From JAGOME01 sp039812375 (GTDB lineage: Bacteria > Actinomycetota > Actinomycetes > Actinomycetales > Dermatophilaceae), in assembly GCA_039812375.1 (NCBI GenBank), contig JBDIAO010000004.1:1-64000 (forward strand): a stretch of 64,000 nucleotides of DNA, written 5' to 3'. Positions 15,885-24,806 of the stretch are shown piece after piece. A program made the translations under genes and the position numbers. The first letter of the stretch is position 1. Each line of letters starts with the position of its first letter. The notes below the pieces were generated by a model, which was given only the letters and a program-made list of their open reading frames with translations, ran no database searches and had not been told where the DNA came from.

Positions 15885-17255
15885 GTGCGCAGGGTGTCCG
15901 TCCGAGACGTTCTCGTGGGGGGAGCTGTGGCCGTGGCCATGGCTGGATTCTCAGTGCTTCCCACACCTGCCGAGGCTGTTGCGCACTCTGACACTGTTGA
16001 CCTGGCGGGGGCGATCACCTCGACGGTGACCAACGACTCGATGTGGCAAGGCCAGGACGCTGGGGCCATCCTGACCGCCATGTGGGGGGATGACCTCCCC
16101 ACGCCCCAGGAGGGAGCCGGAACCGAGAGCACGGCAGTTCCCGCAGGGGGCGCAGGTGACGTCGTCGGGTGGGGTTTCGTCGACGGGCAGCTGTCGGCGG
16201 CATACCAACATGCCGCTGCGGCCATGCCGGCCAGCTGTCATATGACGACGGCTGTGCTCGCCGGGATCGGCCAGGTCGAGTCCGGCAACCTCGGTGGGCG
16301 CACCGTTGGCGCTGACCACGTGGTCCGGCCGGCGGTCTACGGGCCGGCCCTGACCGGTGGCCCGTACGCCAACATCCCGGACACCGACGGCGGTCGCTGG
16401 GACGGCGTCAGCGGGTGGGACCGGGCGGTCGGTCCGATGCAGTTCATCCCCGGCACGTGGGCGACGTGGGGAACCGACGGAGACGGGGACGGCGTCGCAG
16501 ACCCGCAGAACGTCTATGACGCAGCACTGTCGGCCGCGCGCTACCTGTGCGCCGGTGGGCGCGACTTGTCCACCGAGGCCGGCCTGACCGCAGCCCTGTG
16601 GTCCTACAACCAGTCCGCGGAGTACGCGCAGCTGGTCCGCCGCTGGATCACCTGGTTCGCCACCAACGGCACGGGTGCCGGACAGCTCGCGGTGGTCGCC
16701 CTCGATCCTCCCGGTGCAGTCTCCACCACCGCGGCTGCCACCCTCGCAGCCACTGCCACCCCCACACCCAACGTCACGACGAGCGCGTCGCCGACGCAGA
16801 CAACCTCGCCCACGGGTTCGACGACACCGACCGCGAGCAGTTCGTCCTCGGCGACGTCCTCGCCGTCCGGCACGTCCTCACCCTCAGCCACGTCGTCGCC
16901 TTCGGGCACGGCTACGCCGAGCGGATCGGCGAACTGCCTGTCTCCCAGCGTTCTGGCCTCGCCCAGCGCCGCGAGCACGGCCAGCCCGAGCAGCAGTTGC
17001 AACGCGCCTGCCGCCGCGGCCGCAACGTCGTCCGCATCGGCCCTGGGGAGCACGTCGACGGCGTCCGCCGCACCGACCACATCCGCCGCACCGACGGCAT
17101 CCGCCACGCCCAGCCCGGTCAGCAGCTGCGTGACGGTGAGCCCGTCGCCGACAGTCAGCCCGTCACCGACCGTCAGCCCGTCTCCCACGGTCAGCCCAAG
17201 CCTGGGCGCTGGCTGCCTCTCAGCCGTGGGGACCACCCAGAAACCTGGGCTGTGA
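15885..17255 (+). CDS. Secreted lytic transglycosylase (MltB/SLT-like) with Ser/Thr/Pro tail
   Basis: 456 aa from the GTG at 15885 (a GTG at 15894 is equally possible). The N-terminal signal peptide ends near PTPAEA. The catalytic domain covers about residues 95-265: Glu in GIGQVESGN (near 131), AVGPMQFIPGTWATWG, a Ca-binding-like DGDGDGVADPQNVYDAALSAA block and SYNQSAEYAQLV. Such enzymes cleave the MurNAc-GlcNAc bond of peptidoglycan. Residues after 280 are a low-complexity Ser/Thr/Pro/Ala tail with VSPSPT repeats, probably a wall-spanning stalk. Confidence 0.85.
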   Translation: MRRVSVRDVLVGGAVAVAMAGFSVLPTPAEAVAHSDTVDLAGAITSTVTNDSMWQGQDAGAILTAMWGDDLPTPQEGAGTESTAVPAGGAGDVVGWGFVDGQLSAAYQHAAAAMPASCHMTTAVLAGIGQVESGNLGGRTVGADHVVRPAVYGPALTGGPYANIPDTDGGRWDGVSGWDRAVGPMQFIPGTWATWGTDGDGDGVADPQNVYDAALSAARYLCAGGRDLSTEAGLTAALWSYNQSAEYAQLVRRWITWFATNGTGAGQLAVVALDPPGAVSTTAAATLAATATPTPNVTTSASPTQTTSPTGSTTPTASSSSSATSSPSGTSSPSATSSPSGTATPSGSANCLSPSVLASPSAASTASPSSSCNAPAAAAATSSASALGSTSTASAAPTTSAAPTASATPSPVSSCVTVSPSPTVSPSPTVSPSPTVSPSLGAGCLSAVGTTQKPGL

Positions 17256-17287
17256 GCCCGACCGCCAGGGAGCGGGGGTGTGCCGCA

Positions 17288-17293
17288 TAGGGT
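17288..17293 (+). promoter_or_regulatory. -10 box of the M16 peptidase operon
   Basis: TAGGGT lies 6 nt before the ATG at 17300. No ribosome-binding site is present, which implies a leaderless transcript. Confidence 0.45.
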
Positions 17294-17299
17294 GACACC

Positions 17300-18586
17300 A
17301 TGCCCCTGGACTACCCGATCCATGAGCGGATCCTGGACAACGGTCTACGGGTCATCGTCTCCCCGGACTCCACTGTCCCCAACGTCACGGTGAACATCTG
17401 GGTCGGTGTCGGCTCCCGTCACGAGGTGCCTGGACGCACCGGTCTGGCTCACCTCTTCGAGCACCTGATGTTCCAGGGGTCGCGCAACGTGGCCAGCGGC
17501 GAGCACTTCGAAGCCCTCATGGCGGTCGGCGGACGGCTGAATGCGACGACGTGGTTCGACCGCACGAACTACTTCGAGACCGTCCCCAAGGGCGCCCTCG
17601 ATCTCGCCATGTGGCTCGAGGCCGACCGGCACGGTCATCTCCTCGACGCGGTCACCCAGGTCAATCTCGACAACCAGCGCGACGTCGTCAAGGAGGAGAA
17701 GCGGCAGCGATACGACAACCAGCCCTACGGGGATGCGCTCATCGAGTTGTATGCCGCGACCTTCCCACCCGAGCATCCCTACCATCACGCGACGATCGGG
17801 TCGATGGACGATCTTGACGCGGCGACACTCGCTGATGTGCATGCCTTCTTCAGGGCGCATTATGGCCCGAACAACACCGTCCTGACCCTCTGTGGGGACG
17901 TGCGGCCCGAGCAGGGGTTTGCCTCCGCCGAGCGCTACTTCGGTGGACTGACGCCGCTGACTCTGGGCCCCGACCCAGCCCCCGCGCCGCTCGGCCCACT
18001 GGAGATGCCCGTCGAGGTCGACCTGGTCCGCGGCGTGCCCAACGACCGGGTGCAGATCGGCTTCCGGCTGCCCGTCGACGGCACCGCGGAGTTCCATGCC
18101 GGCGCCTTGGCCCTGGACGCCCTCGGCGGGCTCGCCTCGAGCCGACTCAGCCGCCGCCTGGTCCGAGCCGAGCACACGGCGCTGAGTGTGCACGCAGCCG
18201 CCTGGGGGCTCATCGGTGGCAACTCCCTCGGTCTGCTCGGCATCGACCTCGCCCCGGGCGCCGACGTGGCCCACATCGACGAGGTGGTCGCCGCGGAACT
18301 CGACGCTTTCGCTCAGAGCGGTCCGACCGCGGTCGAACTCGAGGCCAGCCTGGCCCAAGCGGAGCGGGGATGGCTGCGGGCGCTGGCGAGTCAGGAGGAG
18401 CGAGCCGATCTGCTCAGTCAGCACGCGCTCCTCCTGGGGGACCCGCATCGGGTCAACACCTTCCTCGACGAACTAGCCGCACTGACCGCAGACGATGTCC
18501 GCGAAGCGGCCGCGTACTGGCTGCGCCCGCAGGCGCGCGCCATCGTCCGGCATCTCGTGGCCGGCGACCGTGAGGACGCCGCATGA
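17300..18586 (+). CDS. M16 family zinc metallopeptidase (active subunit)
   Basis: A 428-aa insulinase/pitrilysin-type peptidase. The inverted zinc motif is HLFEH (in GLAHLFEHLMFQGS), with the downstream glutamate in VVKEEKRQRYDNQPYG. The N-terminal strand LDNGLRVIVSPDS and the GDVRPEQGF hinge are typical. It forms a heterodimer-like pair with the next gene, which lacks the zinc motif, as in known two-gene M16B systems. Overlap with the partner is ATGA (4 bp). No signal peptide, so probably cytoplasmic. Confidence 0.93.
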   Translation: MPLDYPIHERILDNGLRVIVSPDSTVPNVTVNIWVGVGSRHEVPGRTGLAHLFEHLMFQGSRNVASGEHFEALMAVGGRLNATTWFDRTNYFETVPKGALDLAMWLEADRHGHLLDAVTQVNLDNQRDVVKEEKRQRYDNQPYGDALIELYAATFPPEHPYHHATIGSMDDLDAATLADVHAFFRAHYGPNNTVLTLCGDVRPEQGFASAERYFGGLTPLTLGPDPAPAPLGPLEMPVEVDLVRGVPNDRVQIGFRLPVDGTAEFHAGALALDALGGLASSRLSRRLVRAEHTALSVHAAAWGLIGGNSLGLLGIDLAPGADVAHIDEVVAAELDAFAQSGPTAVELEASLAQAERGWLRALASQEERADLLSQHALLLGDPHRVNTFLDELAALTADDVREAAAYWLRPQARAIVRHLVAGDREDAA

Positions 18587-20022
18587 TGCCGGGGTCCGGC
18601 GGCCACAGCGTGTCGGGCGGCCTACCCCGCCCCGACGTCCAGGCGCCGGAGCCGTGGTCGTTCCCGACGCCGAGGGTGTCGACCCTGTCCAACGGCATCC
18701 GGGTTCTGCTTCACGACCTGCCCGGTCAGCACGTCATCGCAGTGCGCGTTGTCGTCCCCATCGCTCTGGCCGACGAGCCGCGCCACCTCGAGGGTGTGGC
18801 CGCGCTGACCGCCCGCCTGCTTGACGAGGGGGCGGGGGAGCACTCGGCGGAGGAGTTCGCCGAGCTCCTCGAACGCTATGGGGTTGCTTTCGGTGCCGGG
18901 GTGATCGAGGGCGGCTTGAGCGCGGACCTGGAGGTTCCCGGGCGCCTCCTGCCCCAGGCACTGGGTCTGCTTTCCCTAGCCTTGCGGGCGCCGGCGTTCC
19001 CACCTGCGGAGGTGGAGCGCCTCGTGGCGACCCGGCTGGCCGAGTTCGCACAGGAGAGCGCCTCACCACCACATCGGGCCATGCGTGCGGTCATCGCCAC
19101 GGTGTATGCCGCGAGCGAGCGGGCGTCGCGTCCCACCGCCGGCACTCCGGAGACCGTCGGAGCGATCCATCGGGACGACATCGCCGCGTGGTTCCGGGAG
19201 CGGGTGGGTCCGACTGGGGCGACCGTCGTCGTCGCGGGGGACCTGTCGGCATACGACGTCGAGGCCCTGCTGGAGGACACGCTCGGTGGTTGGCACGCGC
19301 CGGAGCACCAGGCCCCGTCACCGCTGCGGGTCCCCGAGCGGGCGATGCAGGCAGGCCGGATCGTTCTGGTCGACCGTCCGGGGTCGGTGCAGGCCGAGAT
19401 CGCGATCGCCGCCCCCGGACCGGACCGGAAGGTCCTCCCGGGCTGGGCCGAGTATCCGGTGCTCGCCTATATCCTCGGCGGCTCCCCGTCGGCACGCATC
19501 GACGCGGTCCTGCGGGAGGAGAAGGGATACACCTATGGGATGCGGTCGATGTTCCGGCACCGGCCCGCAGGAGGCATGTTCCTGGTCTCCGGCTCGGTGC
19601 GCACCGAGGTGGCGGCGGAGTCGCTGGGTATCCTGCTGGACCTGCTCGACACCCTGGACAGCGGCGTCAGCGAGGATGAACTGCGCAGTGGAGTCGACTA
19701 CATAGCGCGGACTGCACCGGGGCGGTATGCCACGGCCGACGCGGTGGCCGACGAGTCCGCGGGCCTGGCCCTCGAGGGGCTGCCCGTCGAGTTCCCGACG
19801 GCGAACCTGCGTCGGATGGAGGCGCTGACCACTGGCGACATCGACAATGCGTGGGGCCGCACCCGCGCCTCCGACTGGACCGTCGTCATCGTCGGTGATG
19901 CCGTTACCCTGGCGGATCCGTTGCGCGCCCTGGGGTGTGGTGAGGTGGACGTGGTCGCCGTCGACGACCACGATGGGCAGGAGCCGTCGGATCCTGGCCG
20001 GCCTGACCCGCTGGACCCCTAG
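18583..20022 (+). CDS. M16 family partner subunit lacking the HxxEH motif
   Basis: A 479-aa protein with the same two-domain M16 fold (LSNGIRVLLHDLPG, VVVAGDLSAYDVEA, EEKGYTYGMRSMF). Where HxxEH should be it reads EGVAALTARLL, so it cannot bind zinc. The C-terminal R/Y-type segment GYTYGMRS is intact, as expected for the regulatory half of the pair. It is translationally coupled to the active subunit. Its stop overlaps that of hisN through a shared CTAG. Confidence 0.9.
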   Translation: MMPGSGGHSVSGGLPRPDVQAPEPWSFPTPRVSTLSNGIRVLLHDLPGQHVIAVRVVVPIALADEPRHLEGVAALTARLLDEGAGEHSAEEFAELLERYGVAFGAGVIEGGLSADLEVPGRLLPQALGLLSLALRAPAFPPAEVERLVATRLAEFAQESASPPHRAMRAVIATVYAASERASRPTAGTPETVGAIHRDDIAAWFRERVGPTGATVVVAGDLSAYDVEALLEDTLGGWHAPEHQAPSPLRVPERAMQAGRIVLVDRPGSVQAEIAIAAPGPDRKVLPGWAEYPVLAYILGGSPSARIDAVLREEKGYTYGMRSMFRHRPAGGMFLVSGSVRTEVAAESLGILLDLLDTLDSGVSEDELRSGVDYIARTAPGRYATADAVADESAGLALEGLPVEFPTANLRRMEALTTGDIDNAWGRTRASDWTVVIVGDAVTLADPLRALGCGEVDVVAVDDHDGQEPSDPGRPDPLDP

Positions 20023-20804
20023 CCGGAGACTCCGATCCGGGCGAGGACCTCATCGTGCAGCAGGCCGTTGGTGGCCACGGCATTGCCTCCAAAGCAGCCG
20101 TCCACACCGGCCAGCGAGGTGAATCGGCCACCGGCCTCGGTGACCACCGGCACGAGGGCCGCCATGTCATAGAGTCCGAGTTCTGGCTCGGCAGCGATGT
20201 CGACTGCCCCCTCCGCGAGCAGCATGTAGGACCAGAAGTCGCCGAAGGCGCGATCCCGCCAGCACGACCCGAGCAAGTCGACCATTGCCTCCTGCCGGTC
20301 GACCCCCGACCATGAGGTGACGCTTGAGATGGAGATCGAGGCGTGCGCGATGTCCCGTACCGCGGAGACCCGCAGGGGATGGGCTGAGGTGAGGCTGCGA
20401 CCGGCATACGCACCCTGGCCCTTGGCCGCCCACCAGCGACGTCCAAGGGCTGGCGCGTCGACGAGCCCGACGACCGGATCGTCGCCGTCGAGGAGCGCGA
20501 TGAGAGTTGCCCAGACGGGCACCCCACGCACGTAGTTGTGCGTCCCGTCGATGGGGTCGAGAACCCATCGACGCGGCCCGTGACCGGTGGGGGCGAATTC
20601 CTCCCCGAGCACAGCATCGCGGGGGCGGGCACGCCGCAGCTGGGCTCGCAGATACTCCTCAGCTGCCCGGTCCGCGTCGCTGACCAGGGTGAGATCCGGC
20701 TTTGACTCGACGACGAGGTCGCTGGCCCGGAAGCGGCTCATGGTGATCTGCGCCGTCGCGTCGGCGAGGACATGGGCGAGCCGGAGGTCATCGTCATAGG
20801 TCAC
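20019..20804 (-). CDS. hisN: Histidinol-phosphatase, inositol-monophosphatase type (HisN)
   Basis: A 261-aa Mg-dependent phosphatase of the FIG/IMPase fold. Metal sites: GEEF (67-70), DPIDGTHNY (83-91) and the late YDMAAL Asp (near 213). The N terminus TYDDDLRLAHVLADATAQITM and VESKPDLTLVSDADRA are diagnostic of actinobacterial HisN, which dephosphorylates histidinol phosphate in histidine synthesis. The GTG start follows a TAGCGT box by 7 nt. No other his gene is nearby. Confidence 0.85.
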   Translation of the reverse strand: MTYDDDLRLAHVLADATAQITMSRFRASDLVVESKPDLTLVSDADRAAEEYLRAQLRRARPRDAVLGEEFAPTGHGPRRWVLDPIDGTHNYVRGVPVWATLIALLDGDDPVVGLVDAPALGRRWWAAKGQGAYAGRSLTSAHPLRVSAVRDIAHASISISSVTSWSGVDRQEAMVDLLGSCWRDRAFGDFWSYMLLAEGAVDIAAEPELGLYDMAALVPVVTEAGGRFTSLAGVDGCFGGNAVATNGLLHDEVLARIGVSG

Positions 20805-20811
20805 CCCCCGC

Positions 20812-20817
20812 ACGCTA
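20812..20817 (-). promoter_or_regulatory. -10 box of hisN
   Basis: TAGCGT on the minus strand, 7 nt before the GTG at 20804. A leaderless arrangement is suggested. Confidence 0.4.
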
Positions 20818-20875
20818 GCGGCACGGGTCCCTCTAGCCGGTATGCCGTGCCGGCGCCTCCCGTGGCACGTCACAA

Positions 20876-20881
20876 TAGGGT
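20876..20881 (+). promoter_or_regulatory. Possible -10 box of the peptide transporter operon
   Basis: TAGGGT about 160 bp before the ATG at 21040. No convincing -35 was seen. The leader would be long, but no known riboswitch fold was recognised in it. Confidence 0.3.
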
Positions 20882-21039
20882 CTCGGTCGCAGGGAGAACT
20901 CCCCGAAACTCCTGTGGATCGTCTTACATGGTGGCAGCGCCTTGAGCGGCGTTCCGGGCGTGCCCGGGCCCAGAAGGGCTCATTGGAGAAGCCGGCTGCG
21001 ATTTTCGCGGCCGGGACGACGACCAACAGGAGGACTCCT

Positions 21040-22692
21040 ATGCGAGGATCGACTCGCACGGTGCTCGTGGCCGGCGCGGCTGCCACAGCCCTGCTCGCCG
21101 CCGGATGCGGTGGCGGTAGCACCAGCGGATCGGGTGGCTCAGGTGGCGCCGGCGGTGACATCACCGTCCGGGGTTGCAACCCGCAGAACCCGCTCATCCC
21201 GAGCAACACGACCGAGACCTGCGGCGGCAATGTCATCGACGCGGCCTTTGCCAAGCTCATCCACTACAACCCGGAGAACGCCAAGCCGGAGAACGACATC
21301 GCCGAGTCCATCGAGACCAGCGACAACCAGAACTTCACGGTCAAGCTGGTCCACGGCTACAAGTTCCAGGACGGCACCGAGGTGAAGGCGAAGAACTTCG
21401 TCGACGCCTGGAACTATGCCGCATACGGTCCCAACGCCCAGTCTTCCGGCTACTTCATGGAGCCGATCGAGGGCTATGGCGACACCCAGTGCACCGGTCC
21501 GGCGGATGCTGCCGACCCGTGTGCCGGTGATGGTGTGCCCAAGTCCAAGGAGATGACCGGCCTCAAGGTCGTCGACGACTACACCTTCACGATCGCCACC
21601 AGCGAGAAGGTTTCCAACCTGCCGATCCGCCTGGGCTACAGTGCCTTCTCCCCGCTGCCGGACAAGTTCTTCGCCGACCCCAAGGCCTTCGGTGATATGC
21701 CGATCGGCGCCGGTCCCTACCAGGTCGTCAAGTGGGACAAGGACCAGCAGATCGTCCTGAAGAAGTTCGCCGACTACGCCGGCAAGTTCGGTGGCAAGGT
21801 CGACGGGATCACCTTCAAGATCTACCAGGACTCCGACTCCGCCTACAACGACGTGATCGCCAACCAGCTCGACATCACCGACGAGATCCCGACCTCGGCG
21901 ATGATCGACAACAAGTTCAAGCAGGACCTGCCCGATCGCAACGCGCAGAAGGAGACCGGCGTCATCCAGACGATCACTTTCGCGCCGGTCAAGGTGGACC
22001 CGGCATATGCCAAGCCGGAACTGCGCAAGGCGATCTCCGAGGCGATCAACCGGGACGAGATCATCAAGCAGATCTTTAATAACACCCGGACACCGGCAAC
22101 CGGTTGGGTCTCCCCGGTCGTCGACGGTTACAAGCCGAACCAGTGTGGCGATGCCTGCACGTTCAACGCGGCCAAGGCCAAGTCCGACTTCGAGGCGGCA
22201 GGTGGCTTCCAAGGCACGATGACGTTGTCCTACAACGCTGACGCCTCGCACAAGGACTGGACCGAGGCGACCTGCAACTCGATCAAGCAGGCGCTCGGGG
22301 TCGAGTGCAACGCGGTCGGCGTTGTTGACTTCAAGACCTTCCGCACCCAGATCAAGAAGCGGGAGATGAAGGGCATGTTCCGCACCGGCTGGCAGATGGA
22401 CTACCCGTCGATCGAGAACTTCCTCTCGCCGATCTACCGGACCGGCGCCTCGTCGAACGACGGTGACTACTCCAACCCTGACTTCGACAAGCTCCTCACC
22501 GAGGCTGCGGCTGCCCCCGACCTGGCTGACGCGAACAAGCTGTACCAGGAGGCCGAGGCGCTGCTCGCCAAGGACATGCCCTCGATCCCGATGTGGTACA
22601 GCAAGACGACGATGGGCTGGTCTGACCGGGTCACCGACGTCAAGATCACCCCGTTCGGCACCATCGACTTCACCTCGGTCTCGGTGAAGTGA
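21040..22692 (+). CDS. Peptide ABC transporter substrate-binding lipoprotein (SBP family 5)
   Basis: A 550-aa protein with a strong AGGAGG 6 nt before ATG. Lipoprotein signal: hydrophobic helix, then LLAAGC with lipidated Cys23 and a Gly/Ser linker. The mature part is a DppA/OppA-type binding protein (VIDAAFAKLIHYNPENA, NQNFTVKLVHGYKFQDGTEV, DFVDAWNYA-like block, AISEAINRDEIIKQIF). First gene of a transporter with two permeases and two ATPases. A 22-bp hairpin after it probably sets its higher expression relative to the membrane genes. Confidence 0.93.
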   Translation: MRGSTRTVLVAGAAATALLAAGCGGGSTSGSGGSGGAGGDITVRGCNPQNPLIPSNTTETCGGNVIDAAFAKLIHYNPENAKPENDIAESIETSDNQNFTVKLVHGYKFQDGTEVKAKNFVDAWNYAAYGPNAQSSGYFMEPIEGYGDTQCTGPADAADPCAGDGVPKSKEMTGLKVVDDYTFTIATSEKVSNLPIRLGYSAFSPLPDKFFADPKAFGDMPIGAGPYQVVKWDKDQQIVLKKFADYAGKFGGKVDGITFKIYQDSDSAYNDVIANQLDITDEIPTSAMIDNKFKQDLPDRNAQKETGVIQTITFAPVKVDPAYAKPELRKAISEAINRDEIIKQIFNNTRTPATGWVSPVVDGYKPNQCGDACTFNAAKAKSDFEAAGGFQGTMTLSYNADASHKDWTEATCNSIKQALGVECNAVGVVDFKTFRTQIKKREMKGMFRTGWQMDYPSIENFLSPIYRTGASSNDGDYSNPDFDKLLTEAAAAPDLADANKLYQEAEALLAKDMPSIPMWYSKTTMGWSDRVTDVKITPFGTIDFTSVSVK

Positions 22693-22722
22693 TTCGAGCC
22701 GTGATGCGATGAGGTGACCTGA

Positions 22723-22739
22723 GGCCCCTGTTTGGGGCC
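22723..22739 (+). terminator. Small hairpin after the binding-protein gene
   Basis: GGCCCC / GGGGCC, 6-bp perfect stem with a TGTTT loop, just upstream of a much larger hairpin. Confidence 0.4.
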
Positions 22740-22756
22740 ATGGCCCTCGACCATCG

Positions 22757-22805
22757 AACGTACCAGCGGCCTGCCGGCGCCTCGCCGGCAGGCCGCTGGT
22801 ACGTT
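22757..22805 (+). terminator. 22-bp perfect hairpin between binding protein and permease genes
   Basis: 22757-22778 pairs without mismatch to 22784-22805 around a 5-nt loop. No T-tract follows at once. Either a partial terminator or a 3' stabiliser, it would separate the abundant binding-protein mRNA from that of the downstream genes. Confidence 0.7.
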
Positions 22806-22875
22806 GTCGAGCAATTTCCGCGGAATATCGACGCGATCACCGAGCGATAACCGTGCATCCGCGCGGCACCTCCAG

Positions 22876-22881
22876 TAGGTT
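22876..22881 (+). promoter_or_regulatory. Possible internal -10 box for permease genes
   Basis: TAGGTT about 60 bp before the permease ATG, downstream of the large hairpin. An internal promoter would explain continued expression past it. No clear -35. Confidence 0.3.
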
Positions 22882-22941
22882 CAACCCGTGCCGTCTCCCT
22901 CGGATCAGGCTGTGGGTGCGACATGAGATCCAGGAGGTGAC

Positions 22942-23868
22942 ATGACCACCTACATCATCCGGCGGCTGCTGCAGATGATCCCGGTGATCCTCGGGGCGAC
23001 GTTCCTGATCTATGCGATGGTCTTTGCCTTGCCCGGAGACCCGACGGCCGGCAAGTGCGGGGAGCGTCCCTGCCCACCGGCATACGTGGCGGAGTTCAAG
23101 AAGGAGTACAACCTCAACGACCCGCTCCTGATCCAATATGCCAAGTACCTCGGCAAGCTGGTCCAGGGGGACTTCGGGAAGAACTTCAACGGGGTCCCGG
23201 TCGCCGACGACCTCAAGATGCGCTATCCCACGACGGCCAAGCTTGCTCTCATCGCGGTGTCCTTCGAGATCGTCATCGGCATCGCTGCCGGCATCGTCAC
23301 CGGTGTGCGCAAGGGGGGATTCCTCGACAACCTCGTCTTGGTCTCCACCCTGGTGCTCATCTCGATCCCGACCTTCGTCATCGGTGCGGTTGCGCAGTAC
23401 TTCCTCGGGGTCAAGCTGGGGTGGTTCCCGGTCACCGCCGGCGCCAACCCCTCATGGTATGCCCTGCTGTTACCCGGGATGGTCCTGGGAGCGCTCTCGG
23501 TGGCGTATGTCGCCCGGCTCACCCGGACCAACCTCGTGGAGAACCTGCGGGCAGACTATGTGCGCACTGCCACCGCCAAGGGCCTCACGCGGAGCCGAGC
23601 AGTCGGTCTGCACGCGTTGCGCAACTCGCTCATCCCGGTCATCACGTTCATCGGCTTCGACTTCGGTGGCCTGCTGGGCGGGGCGATCGTCACCGAACGG
23701 ATCTTCAACATCCCGGGAGTCGGTGGCTATATCTACCAGCGGATCAACCTGCGCGACGGTGCGGCAGTGGTCGGTGCAGTGACCGTCCTCGTCCTGATCT
23801 ATCTGCTGGTCAACCTGCTGGTCGACCTCCTCTACGGCCTGCTCGACCCGAGGATCAGCCATGACTGA
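22942..23868 (+). CDS. Peptide ABC transporter permease (DppB/OppB type)
   Basis: A 308-aa protein starting MTTYIIRRLLQMIPVI, with GGAGG 5 nt upstream. Six transmembrane helices of the BPD_transp_1 fold and the EAA-type loop ATAKGLTRSRAVGLHALRNSL, which contacts the ATPases. It contains an N-terminal periplasmic segment typical of DppB (ALPGDPTAGKCGERPCPP). Overlaps the next permease by 8 bp. Confidence 0.93.
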   Translation: MTTYIIRRLLQMIPVILGATFLIYAMVFALPGDPTAGKCGERPCPPAYVAEFKKEYNLNDPLLIQYAKYLGKLVQGDFGKNFNGVPVADDLKMRYPTTAKLALIAVSFEIVIGIAAGIVTGVRKGGFLDNLVLVSTLVLISIPTFVIGAVAQYFLGVKLGWFPVTAGANPSWYALLLPGMVLGALSVAYVARLTRTNLVENLRADYVRTATAKGLTRSRAVGLHALRNSLIPVITFIGFDFGGLLGGAIVTERIFNIPGVGGYIYQRINLRDGAAVVGAVTVLVLIYLLVNLLVDLLYGLLDPRISHD

Positions 23869-24796
23869 CGCTGCGATCGCGGAACTCACGACACCTCCGG
23901 ACCCCTTCGACGCCGGTGGCGACGTCGGTGAGGCCCGCTCACTGGCCTCCGACGCCTGGCGGTCGATGCGGCGCAACCCGATGTTCTGGATCTCGGCGAG
24001 CATGATCTTCGTCTTCGTCCTGATGGCCATCTGGCCCAGTCTGTTCACCAGCATCGACCCCACCGAGGCGGTTCTGTCCAAGAGCAGGGCCAAGCCCAGT
24101 GCTGACGCGTGGTTCGGCCGCAACATCCAGGGATACGACATCTATGCCCGGTGCATCTATGGTGCCCGTTCGTCGATCCTCGTCGGACTGCTGGCCACCA
24201 GCGGCACGGTGATCATCGGGTCGGCCATGGGTGTGATCGAGGGATACCGGGGCGGCTGGGTCGATGCGGTGCTCTCGCGCATCGGTGACGTCTTCTTCGC
24301 CATCCCGCTGCTCCTCGGTGCGATCATCATCCTCGTCTCGCTGCCGCAGGCGTTCTCCTCGAGCTACATCCTCATCGTGCTCAAGGTCGCCATCGCCCTC
24401 ATCGTGCTCGGCTGGCCGAGCATCGCCCGGCTCATGCGCAGCAGCGTCATCCAGGTCAAGCCCAACGACTACGTCCAGGCTGCCCGGGCCCTGGGTGCCA
24501 GCCCGTGGCGGGTCGTGCGCTCGCACATCCTGCCCAACGCCCTGGCCCCGGTCATCGTGGTCTCGACGATCAACCTCGGTGCCTACATCGCTGCCGAGGC
24601 GACCTTGTCCTTCCTCGGGATCGGCCTGCAACCCCCAGCGATCTCGTGGGGGATCGACATCAGCTCGGCCATCGTCGGTCTGCGGACCACGCCACACATG
24701 CTCTTCTTCCCGAGCCTGTTCCTGTCGCTGACCGTCCTCGCCTTCATCATGCTCGGTGACGTGGTCCGCGACGCCATCGACCCGAAGAACCGGTGA
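23861..24796 (+). CDS. Peptide ABC transporter permease (DppC/OppC type)
   Basis: A 311-aa protein with an OppC N-terminal segment (DAWRSMRRNPMFWISASMI) and a six-helix transporter core. EAA loop: AARALGASPWRVVRSHILPN. The conserved end NLGAYIAAEATLSFLGIGLQPP is characteristic of the DppC family. Start ATG lies inside the 3' end of the DppB-type gene. Confidence 0.93.
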   Translation: MTDAAIAELTTPPDPFDAGGDVGEARSLASDAWRSMRRNPMFWISASMIFVFVLMAIWPSLFTSIDPTEAVLSKSRAKPSADAWFGRNIQGYDIYARCIYGARSSILVGLLATSGTVIIGSAMGVIEGYRGGWVDAVLSRIGDVFFAIPLLLGAIIILVSLPQAFSSSYILIVLKVAIALIVLGWPSIARLMRSSVIQVKPNDYVQAARALGASPWRVVRSHILPNALAPVIVVSTINLGAYIAAEATLSFLGIGLQPPAISWGIDISSAIVGLRTTPHMLFFPSLFLSLTVLAFIMLGDVVRDAIDPKNR

Positions 24797-24806
24797 GAGG
24801 GCTTCG

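Noticed and set aside
20882..21039. Riboswitch in the long leader of the peptide-binding protein gene
   Set aside because: No conserved aptamer core could be recognised by eye.
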